Shown: positions 1-4,820 of the stretch, piece after piece
How the letters are laid out: each line of letters starts with the position of its first letter
Numbering within the stretch: the stretch's first letter is position 1
DNA from: RQOF01 sp964394475
Lineage (GTDB): Bacteria > Calditrichota > Calditrichia > RBG-13-44-9
Direction of reading: 5' to 3'
DNA: 5,492 bases
NCBI GenBank assembly: GCA_964394475.1
Contig: CAYMXZ010000236.1
Location: forward strand, 1-5,492
Position numbers and translations under genes: made by a program
The notes under the pieces: model-generated
What the model was told of the DNA's origin: nothing
What the model saw: the letters and a program-made list of their open reading frames with translations, nothing else
The model's database searches: none

Positions 1-1
1 G

Positions 2-709
2 ACCTTAGATGGGGAGTATCTGAAAAGGCACAAAATGGTTCAACCGGGACACTATGTGATGCTGGCGGTAAATGATAATGGACAGGGAATTAAGAAAGAA
101 CATCTGGACTTGATTTTTGAACCATTTTTTACCACCAAAGAAGAGGGAAAGGGAACCGGATTGGGGCTCTCCACCGTCTATGGAATTGTTAAGCAAAGCA
201 ATGGATATATCTGGGTGTATAGTGAATATGGAATCGGGACAACTTTTAAAGTTTATTTTCCGCGGGAAAAGGGTGAGATTTCGGCCGAAGTTCAAGCTTC
301 TACGCTTCAAAAAAGATTTATTGGCAATGAAACTATCCTCGTGGTGGAGGATGAAGAGGATTTGCGAAGACTGATATGTGAAACGCTGGAAAAGTATAAT
401 TATAAGGTATTAGAAGCTCCTCACGGCCTGGCCGGGCTGGAAGTAGGCGAGCAGTGTCAGACTCCCATTCATCTGGTTGTGACGGATGTGGTTATGCCCC
501 AGATGGGCGGCAGAGAATTTGTTGAACGGCTGCAGAAGATTCATCCCGAAATAAAAGTGCTGTATATTTCCGGCTATACCAATAATGCGATTGTGCACAA
601 GGGCATTTTAGATGCGAGCACTAACTTTTTGCAGAAACCTTTTAGTATCTCCGAATTACTCGAAGTTATCCGCCAGTTATTGGACCGGCCACCCTCTTCG
701 AAGAATTGA
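2..709 (+). CDS. Hybrid sensor histidine kinase, C-terminal part (HATPase plus receiver), 5' end outside window
   Basis: This is the C-terminal 235 residues of a hybrid sensor kinase. The reading frame is open to the left edge (TLDGEYLKRHK precedes the first Met at base 35), so that Met is internal and the sensor, dimerisation and phospho-accepting His parts lie outside. In the numbering of this fragment, the ATP-binding half of the kinase shows the G1 box NDNGQG (24-29), the F box FEPFFTTKE (39-47) and the G2 box GTGLGL (51-56). A linker leads to a full receiver domain (about 110-228) with acidic residues E116, D117 and E118, phospho-acceptor D162 in VVTDVVMP, S190 in YISGYT and K212 in LQKPF; all key residues are present. 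Such proteins autophosphorylate on His with ATP and pass phosphate to their receiver, often for relay to a separate phosphotransfer protein. No partner regulator is visible here. The signal sensed cannot be told. The domain calls are firm. Confidence 0.95.
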   Translation, partial: TLDGEYLKRHKMVQPGHYVMLAVNDNGQGIKKEHLDLIFEPFFTTKEEGKGTGLGLSTVYGIVKQSNGYIWVYSEYGIGTTFKVYFPREKGEISAEVQASTLQKRFIGNETILVVEDEEDLRRLICETLEKYNYKVLEAPHGLAGLEVGEQCQTPIHLVVTDVVMPQMGGREFVERLQKIHPEIKVLYISGYTNNAIVHKGILDASTNFLQKPFSISELLEVIRQLLDRPPSSKN

Positions 710-792
710 GACAGCCTTTAAGCAAACCAGGGCGAGACGACATTCAATTTCCGGAAGGATCGAAGCGAATTTTATGGGTAGGTATAAATAAA

Positions 793-825
793 AAAGGGGT
801 GAAAAAATCACCCCTTTCATTTTTT
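793..825. terminator. Bidirectional Rho-independent terminator between convergent genes
   Basis: A perfect 10-bp stem (AAAGGGGTGA at 793-802 pairs with TCACCCCTTT at 808-817) encloses an AAAAA loop. On the + strand it is followed by CATTTTTT, and on the - strand the same hairpin is followed by TTTTTTATTT. It lies 83 bases after the kinase stop and 15 bases after the stop of the convergent beta-barrel gene, so it probably ends both transcripts. Confidence 0.9.
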
Positions 826-840
826 GATATAATTAAAGTT

Positions 841-1611
841 TTATTTCAAGAACATTAAAAAACTGGCCATCAGCATTAGGTCTGGAGCACCATCGTCCAG
901 GCCGAATCCCAGTCCACCACGAACCCGGCTACCGCCGGAAAGACTGTAGTCAACACCGCCGGAGAGCAGAGCATAATCACCTTCGGTATGAAAATTCAAT
1001 TCCCCAATAACATGGAATTGATCATTAATGGGATAGATAGCGCCACCACCGATAAGAATGGAGGATTCATGATCGGTTTTTTCCTCGAGTTCCAAAGTGT
1101 TTGGGTTAAACTCAACCGTCGTTGTTTCGATAAAATCCAAACCCAGCACACCGGTAATAACCATTCCGTTAGCTAATGGATAACGCAGAGCTCCGAAAGC
1201 ACCGAAATTAAGACTACCCTGGCCTACATCCTCACTGCCGATGGGAAGAGTAAGATAGCCGCCAGCTGATAAATTAAATTTCTCTGGAATAATTAAGTAT
1301 CTTCCAGCCACTGTTAAATCGGATATTCCGGATTGACCATCTCCGACTTCCGGACTAAAATTAACGAAACCCCATTGGGCACCAACTTCTAATTTGGGAT
1401 TAATCGGATAACCACCCTGTACTCCAATTCCCCAGCTGCTGGCATAATCGTAATCGCTGTAGTTAAATCCTGCCTCACCATAACCACGAGAAGATATCGT
1501 TGCATCGCGGAGAAATGTCTGGAATAAATGCACATCCGTTTTTACGGCATCCTGAGCGAAGATGGGTAAAATACCGATTAGCACGAATAGAATGAAAAGA
1601 CCGTACTTCAT
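841..1611 (-). CDS. Predicted outer-membrane beta-barrel protein, function unknown
   Basis: This is a 256-residue protein with a clear signal peptide (MKYGLFILFVLIGILPIFAQ, 1-20). The mature part is rich in Gly, Tyr and aromatic residues in short alternating polar/hydrophobic stretches (for example 58-69, 96-106, 113-124, 133-145, 184-194 and 216-225). This is the pattern of antiparallel strands of a small outer-membrane barrel. Segments such as SDLTVAGRYL (97-106) and LSAGGYLTLPIG (114-125) recall the loosely defined transporter-like barrels annotated as 'MetA-pathway of phenol degradation'; that name says nothing firm about substrate. The C-terminus (FLMFLK) lacks the classic final Phe. The frame stays open upstream to 1683, but GGAGG at 1616-1620 sits four bases before the ATG at 1611 and the signal peptide begins there, so the longer version is rejected. 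It lies downstream of the cold-shock gene but beyond that gene's terminator. Barrel topology is fairly sure; the role is unknown. Confidence 0.8.
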   Translation of the reverse strand: MKYGLFILFVLIGILPIFAQDAVKTDVHLFQTFLRDATISSRGYGEAGFNYSDYDYASSWGIGVQGGYPINPKLEVGAQWGFVNFSPEVGDGQSGISDLTVAGRYLIIPEKFNLSAGGYLTLPIGSEDVGQGSLNFGAFGALRYPLANGMVITGVLGLDFIETTTVEFNPNTLELEEKTDHESSILIGGGAIYPINDQFHVIGELNFHTEGDYALLSGGVDYSLSGGSRVRGGLGFGLDDGAPDLMLMASFLMFLK

Positions 1612-1615
1612 TATG

Positions 1616-1620
1616 CCTCC
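1616..1620 (-). promoter_or_regulatory. Shine-Dalgarno site that fixes the beta-barrel gene start
   Basis: On the minus strand this reads GGAGG, followed by CATA and then ATG at 1611-1609. It selects this ATG over an in-frame ATG 72 bases further upstream, whose extension would run through the cold-shock terminator and precede the signal peptide. Confidence 0.8.
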
Positions 1621-1665
1621 ATTTAATTGTTTTGGTTTATTGAAATTATTTGATTTGATTTTTTT

Positions 1666-1694
1666 ATAAGAAACCCCCGACAACTATCGGGGGT
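1666..1694 (-). terminator. Rho-independent terminator of the cold-shock gene
   Basis: A perfect 8-bp GC-rich stem (ACCCCCGA at 1673-1680 pairs with TCGGGGGT at 1687-1694) has a 6-base loop and starts 21 bases after the csp stop codon. In the minus direction it is followed by TTCTTATA, a short and interrupted U tract, so some read-through into the beta-barrel gene is possible. No such tract is present in the + direction. Confidence 0.75.
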
Positions 1695-1715
1695 CTCTCA
1701 TCGATAAGAGCTTAG

Positions 1716-1916
1716 CTAACTCTTGCGAACATTAGTCGCCTGTAAACCCTTTGGTCCTTCTGTAACTTCAAATTCAACTTTATCGCCTTCATTTAAAGTG
1801 CGATACCCTTCGGATACGATAGACGTATAATGGACAAATACATCTTCTCCGTTCTCACGACTGATAAATCCATAACCTTTGGGACCATTAAACCACTTTA
1901 CTACACCCTTTTCCAA
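1716..1916 (-). CDS. Cold-shock domain protein (CspA family), TTG start
   Basis: This is a 66-residue single cold-shock domain, the usual full length for CspA-type proteins, which bind single-stranded RNA and DNA in the cytoplasm and act as RNA chaperones. The RNA-binding motifs are visible: VKWFNGPKGYGFI (6-18) with RNP1 KGYGFI, and RNP2 DVFVHYTSI (25-33). The C-terminal half EGDKVEFEVTEGPKGLQATNV is also typical. RNP2 has Tyr in place of the common Phe after the His, which keeps the aromatic surface. The start codon is TTG: GAGAGG (1925-1930) lies eight bases before it, and homologues begin with the same MEKG-like residues. An ATG seven bases upstream is out of frame. The leader seems long (about 100 bases if the proposed promoter is right), as is common for cold-regulated csp genes. 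Whether this copy is cold-induced cannot be told. The family assignment is certain; I give no numbered csp symbol. Confidence 0.96.
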   Translation of the reverse strand: MEKGVVKWFNGPKGYGFISRENGEDVFVHYTSIVSEGYRTLNEGDKVEFEVTEGPKGLQATNVRKS

Positions 1917-1924
1917 GACACATA

Positions 1925-1930
1925 CCTCTC
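1925..1930 (-). promoter_or_regulatory. Shine-Dalgarno site supporting the TTG start of csp
   Basis: On the minus strand this reads GAGAGG, then TATGTGTC (8 bases), then TTG at 1916-1914. The spacing to the TTG is near ideal. The out-of-frame ATG inside the spacer (1923-1921) is only one base from the site, too close for normal initiation, and would give an 11-residue peptide. Confidence 0.7.
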
Positions 1931-2027
1931 TTAAAATTGTACTTATGTAACATCTGCCTCTGCCAGCTTTTTTGTCTGATTGATGTGAAGTGCCAGCATC
2001 GACTCCGGTTACGTTATTTGACCGCTA

Positions 2028-2056
2028 AAATTAATTTGTTTTTAATTATCGTGCAA
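2028..2056 (-). promoter_or_regulatory. Candidate promoter for csp
   Basis: On the minus strand TTGCAC (2056-2051) lies 17 bases before TAATTT (2033-2028), a fair -35 with a poor -10. The same place also fits the Bacteroidota-type pattern loosely: CTTG, 20 bases, TAATTTTA (2033-2026) against TTTG and TAnnTTTG. Transcription would start near 2020 and give a leader of about 100 bases. This rests on short matches in AT-rich DNA and is tentative. Confidence 0.3.
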
Positions 2057-2071
2057 GAAATTTTTTGTTTT

Positions 2072-2116
2072 AGCTTTTTGTTGATTTTTTCAATTTGAAA
2101 AATTGCTTAAAAAGCT
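2072..2116. repeat. AT-rich imperfect inverted repeat upstream of csp
   Basis: AGCTTTTT (2072-2079) pairs with AAAAAGCT (2109-2116), and inside it TTTTTC (2086-2091) pairs with GAAAAA (2097-2102); both have the same centre (2094). An alternative small hairpin, CAATTT-GAA-AAATTG (2091-2105), overlaps. It has few G/C pairs and no following U tract on the minus strand, so it does not look like a good terminator for the TPR gene. It lies just upstream of the proposed csp promoter. Confidence 0.45.
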
Positions 2117-2187
2117 GAATGAATGGTAATAACGAAAAACAGCTGGTTACCTTACCCAATCTCGTTAAACGATGCTTCTGAATCGGC

Positions 2188-2221
2188 AACGCTTCACATA
2201 GAAATAATAATTGGAAGCGTT
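2188..2221. repeat. 8-bp perfect inverted repeat after the TPR gene
   Basis: AACGCTTC (2188-2195) and GAAGCGTT (2214-2221) are perfect reverse complements separated by 18 bases, about 80 bases after the TPR gene stop. No U tract follows on the minus strand. It could fold in the 3' untranslated RNA of the TPR transcript, help Rho-dependent ending, or be chance. Confidence 0.35.
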
Positions 2222-2300
2222 AAAATTTGGCTCAGTCTGTTTTGTCCGTTTTCCGAACTTCAAGTGATAATTACGCATCGATATGATTGGTCGGTATCAA

Positions 2301-3407
2301 TTAATTTTTCTTCGTCAGCTGACTGGTCAATTTATTGTTCAAATTTTCAAGATCGCTTCTTATCTCGTCGAAACTTTCCAGATGACCTTCTATTTCGGCA
2401 TCAGGGTTTCGTTGACGGCTCTGGGCCAGAGCTTCACGAACCAATTGGAGTGCCGCCTCAGGTTTCCCTTCTTCGCTCAGCACTCGAGCAATCCAGTATT
2501 TGCACTCAACCTGATAGCCAATCGATTGATAGGGATAATCTTTAATTATTCCCAGAATCTGCTCAAAAGTTGATTTCACTTCTGCCCATTTTTGTTTCTT
2601 GGCTAAAAATTTCCCTTTGAAATATAAATCAGTGAGATTTGGAGCTTCTTTCATTTGAATCGCACGGATCGTGAGCTGCAATCCTTTATCATAATTACCG
2701 AAATCGTATAGAGCAGCCAAAAGCACATAAAGAGCATCATACATAGCATAGCGTCCGTGATCAACGGCGAATTGGAGTTGAGCTATTCCCAGCTCCCGTT
2801 TATCAGGGATCCAGAAAGTAATGATGCGCAGAAATTTGGATTTAGCGGTTCGCCAGTAATAATAGGAACCCAATCCGAGATATATATCATACAGAGTAGA
2901 ATCTTTTTGCAGGGCTTTTTCAAAATGACCGATACCGCGTTGCGCATCACGGTAGGCGCCGATAAAGTTGAGCTTGCGAAAGCGATTAAATCCCCGATAA
3001 CCATAAGCCCCGCCGATATAAAAATGCAACCAGGGATCTGTGCTTTTGGTCAGTAACACGTTTCCTACTTCGATGGATTTTGCCACATTTGTTTCTACTT
3101 CTTTGTGATAGCGGTTGATACGATAAGTGCTCATAAAACTTTGCAGGACGGCTGCTTTAAAAAAGTAAGGAGCCGGATGATCGGGACGTTTTTCTATCAA
3201 GCTGTCGGTAATATGAATTGCCAGATCATATTGATCACGGAAAGTGGCATGGACAATCCGGAGAAGACTCTGATCAAAAATGGTATCGGCTGGAGTTTTT
3301 GCATCTGGTGGAACATGCGGAATCCGTTCTTTCAGATCAGCTGCCTTTACTCCTAACAGAGCAATAAATATAAAGATGGCACTGTTTCTTAAAAGATTGG
3401 CGAACAT
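2301..3407 (-). CDS. Exported TPR-repeat protein, function unknown
   Basis: This is a 368-residue protein. The N-terminus looks like a signal peptide: short basic start, hydrophobic AIFIFIALLGV (10-20) and a possible cleavage after VKA (20-22), so it is probably periplasmic. The rest is almost all helical with TPR-like pairs: 56-90, 121-170 (FYIGGAYGYRG, then HFEKALQKD), 171-245 (YLGLGSYYYW; ALYVLLAALYDFGNYDKGLQL) and 259-332 (LYFKGKFLAKKQKWAEVKSTFEQI; CKYWIARVLSEEGKPEAALQLV). The motif Y176-L211, with GLGSYYYW, KFLR and PDKRELGIAQL, is a distinctive insert that is not plain TPR. A polar, probably coiled tail (340-368) ends it. The start is fixed by GGAGG (3411-3415), three bases before the ATG. 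It stands alone, with the DUF2911 terminator upstream and a long gap downstream. TPR proteins are protein-binding scaffolds; partner and role cannot be told. The structural class is sure, the function unknown. Confidence 0.85.
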   Translation of the reverse strand: MFANLLRNSAIFIFIALLGVKAADLKERIPHVPPDAKTPADTIFDQSLLRIVHATFRDQYDLAIHITDSLIEKRPDHPAPYFFKAAVLQSFMSTYRINRYHKEVETNVAKSIEVGNVLLTKSTDPWLHFYIGGAYGYRGFNRFRKLNFIGAYRDAQRGIGHFEKALQKDSTLYDIYLGLGSYYYWRTAKSKFLRIITFWIPDKRELGIAQLQFAVDHGRYAMYDALYVLLAALYDFGNYDKGLQLTIRAIQMKEAPNLTDLYFKGKFLAKKQKWAEVKSTFEQILGIIKDYPYQSIGYQVECKYWIARVLSEEGKPEAALQLVREALAQSRQRNPDAEIEGHLESFDEIRSDLENLNNKLTSQLTKKN

Positions 3408-3441
3408 AATCCTCCAATTGTGTATAATCGATAGATAGAGA

Positions 3442-3447
3442 AGTATA
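3442..3447 (-). promoter_or_regulatory. Possible -10 element for the TPR gene
   Basis: The minus strand reads TATACT here, 35 bases before the ATG at 3407, which is a good match to a sigma-70 -10 box. No good -35 hexamer lies 16-18 bases upstream; TTCATA is at 15 bases. The upstream DUF2911 gene ends in a strong terminator, so this gene needs its own promoter. Tentative. Confidence 0.3.
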
Positions 3448-3517
3448 CCTGTTTCATTCTCATATGAATTCTTTTATAAAATCTAAATTACTCATTAAAT
3501 TGCAGAAAGTAAATTTT

Positions 3518-3553
3518 AATAAAAAAAAGCTCTGAATCAATATTCAGAGCTTT
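3518..3553 (-). terminator. Strong Rho-independent terminator of the DUF2911 gene
   Basis: A perfect 12-bp stem (AAAGCTCTGAAT at 3526-3537 pairs with ATTCAGAGCTTT at 3542-3553) has a 4-base loop. On the minus strand the stem runs into eight T residues, followed by ATTAAAATTT. It begins 24 bases after the DUF2911 stop codon and separates this gene from the TPR gene. Confidence 0.95.
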
Positions 3554-3577
3554 CAGTCAACGGCTCGCGTGGACTGT

Positions 3578-4630
3578 TTATTTACTCTTCAATTTTTCTA
3601 AAGTACTTCTAATTCGTTGTTTCTCATTTTCATCTTTTACCATACTTAGAGCTTTGCTATAATATTCAATCGCATTTTTATTATCGCCTTTAATGGCGTA
3701 GCCCTCTCCCAGACTATCATATACATTCCAGGATTTGGGATAGTCTTTTACATTTTTCTTGAAAATTTCAAGGGCCTCATCCACTTTATTTTGTTCTAAC
3801 AACCGATAACCATAGGTATTCATATCATTTTCATTGGCCAAACTGAACGAATACTCCCGCAGTTTTTTAGCTTCCTCTGCTCTATCCATTTTTTCCAACA
3901 AACTGGCTTTGGTCTGCAAATTGGTGAAATTTTCATTGATAGATATGGAACGCTCTATCCAATCGAGAGCTTCCGTATAATTCAGATTATGACGCAGACA
4001 GTAATTGGCAGCTTGATTCCAGGGCTGCCAGTAAAATTGTGGTAATCCGCGCAGTTCCTTGCGCATATGTGCCAGAACAATGGAAGGAACATCAAATTCG
4101 ACCCGGAAGGGAATGGCTAATTTTTCCCAGTAGAGTGTGACCATGGCCGAGTTGTCGGTGAGATGATCAAACCGGTAACTTAGTCTTTCTTCGAAGGGGG
4201 CTTCCCGTGGAGTGACGGTAATTCGCAGAACATCATCTTTTTCATCATATCCATAGCTTCCCCAGCCAGTATTTACACTGCTGAAAATGATTGTCCACAC
4301 CGTTTCAGTCGGGATCATATGCAAGCCATACTTCCCGGCGGCCAGATCTTTCCCTTCTACTTTTACCGGATCGGAAAAGCTGATAGTGGTGTTTTCGTCG
4401 GCCCCGGCTCGCCATACCTTGCCATACGGTACGAGTTCTCCCCAGATGGCGCGTCCCTTTACTCCCGGCCGGCTGTAGGTAATGGTGATTTTGCTTAACC
4501 CGATCTGCTGAGTAATCTCAGCCTGAGGACTTACTCGGGGAGTAGTCAACGAGGGCTGAGCCAGCAGGAATTCCACGGCAAATCCCAGAATAATAATCAG
4601 CGATACCAAAAAATGGTACTTTCTTCGCAT
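3578..4630 (-). CDS. Exported DUF2911-domain protein with C-terminal TPR-like repeats
   Basis: This is a 350-residue protein. A signal peptide (basic MRRKYHF, hydrophobic 8-19, cleavage near LLAQ at 22-25) sends it to the periplasm or beyond; there is no lipobox Cys. Residues about 35-181 match DUF2911, a domain of unknown function common in Bacteroidota and relatives: the conserved run ITITYSRPGVKGRAIWG (48-64), VPYGKVWRAGADENTTISF (67-85), AAGKYGLHMIP (97-107), YDEKDDVLRITVTP (128-141) and DHLTDNSAMVTLYWEKLAIPF (155-175). The rest (about 184-350) is helical with TPR-like units, clearest at 268-299 and in WNVYDSLGEGYAIKGDNKNAIEYYSKALSM (301-330). The start chosen is the second Met of the frame: GGAGG (4636-4640) lies five bases before it and overlaps the first ATG (4642), which has no SD site. 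The gene has a strong terminator. The ligand or reaction of DUF2911 is not established to my knowledge. Confidence 0.92.
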   Translation of the reverse strand: MRRKYHFLVSLIIILGFAVEFLLAQPSLTTPRVSPQAEITQQIGLSKITITYSRPGVKGRAIWGELVPYGKVWRAGADENTTISFSDPVKVEGKDLAAGKYGLHMIPTETVWTIIFSSVNTGWGSYGYDEKDDVLRITVTPREAPFEERLSYRFDHLTDNSAMVTLYWEKLAIPFRVEFDVPSIVLAHMRKELRGLPQFYWQPWNQAANYCLRHNLNYTEALDWIERSISINENFTNLQTKASLLEKMDRAEEAKKLREYSFSLANENDMNTYGYRLLEQNKVDEALEIFKKNVKDYPKSWNVYDSLGEGYAIKGDNKNAIEYYSKALSMVKDENEKQRIRSTLEKLKSK

Positions 4631-4635
4631 AAAGA

Positions 4636-4640
4636 CCTCC
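4636..4640 (-). promoter_or_regulatory. Shine-Dalgarno site that decides the DUF2911 gene start
   Basis: The minus strand reads GGAGG followed by TCTTT and the ATG at 4630-4628. The in-frame ATG at 4642-4640 overlaps this site and so cannot use it; the shorter protein, which begins with the signal peptide MRRKYHF, is therefore preferred. Confidence 0.8.
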
Positions 4641-4722
4641 ATTGAATGAATGGTTGATTTATTTTTAAAGATAGGTTGATAAACGTTTTTTTCGGGGAAA
4701 AGTTACTTGAGATAAGAGACAT

Positions 4723-4820
4723 AATTCGTTGATCCACGAATTTCCCGAATTTAAACAAATTTTTCTTAGAGGTGTATGAATTATATTTTAGTGTGAATTT
4801 GTAAAATTTGTGGACGAATT
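4723..4820. repeat. Pair of inverted TCCACRAATTT-type repeats around the uvrC stop
   Basis: The 19 bases TCCACGAATTTCCCGAATT (4733-4751) and the reverse complement of 4796-4814, TCCACAAATTTTACAAATT, agree at 15 of 19 positions. Each copy holds two near-identical 9-base units (CACGAATTT CCCGAATTT in the first), and each has AATTCGT on its outer side (4723-4729; reverse complement ACGAATT at 4814-4820). In the first copy AATTCGT and ACGAATT (4736-4742) also form a 7-bp hairpin with a 6-base loop. Similar short AATTCGTG-rich intergenic repeats are, from memory, common in several environmental bacterial groups. The second copy lies inside the uvrC reading frame. Confidence 0.6.

Larger units (their letters stand above)
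1917..2300. other. Gene-free stretch between csp and the TPR gene
   Basis: These 384 bases hold no convincing gene. The part next to csp (about 1917-2020) is the probable csp leader, with two GCTGGCA copies (minus strand) exactly 30 bases apart at 1961-1967 and 1991-1997. Next come a candidate promoter (2028-2056), a very AT-rich inverted repeat (2072-2116) and a second inverted repeat (2188-2221). The rest (2222-2300) is the presumed 3' region of the TPR gene, where I see no hairpin with a U tract. A + strand frame from 2123 to 2545 is open but runs antisense through the TPR gene and lacks an SD site, so I do not call it. Confidence 0.6.

Noticed and set aside
5..310. Minus-strand open frame of 101 codons opposite the kinase
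   Set aside because: It is a shadow of the conserved histidine kinase ATP-binding region and has no family features.
1612..1672. Promoter of the beta-barrel gene
   Set aside because: The 60 bases are AT-rich, but no pair of -35/-10 boxes with proper spacing stands out; transcription could come from read-through of the csp terminator.
1612..1683. 24-residue N-terminal extension of the beta-barrel protein
   Set aside because: It would place residues before a clear signal peptide, would run through the csp terminator hairpin, and has no SD site, whereas GGAGG stands at the right distance before the ATG at 1611.
2123..2545. Open + strand frame of 140 codons spanning the csp-TPR gap and the end of the TPR gene
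   Set aside because: Most of it is antisense to the well-supported TPR gene, it has no SD site, and the protein shows no recognisable motif, signal or regular composition.
4631..4642. Four-residue longer start (MEVF) of the DUF2911 protein
   Set aside because: Its ATG overlaps the SD site that serves the next Met, and nothing SD-like lies upstream of it.
4681..4700. AACGTTTTTTTCGGGGAAAAG as a terminator for uvrC
   Set aside because: Only weak A/T pairing is possible and no U tract follows in the minus direction.
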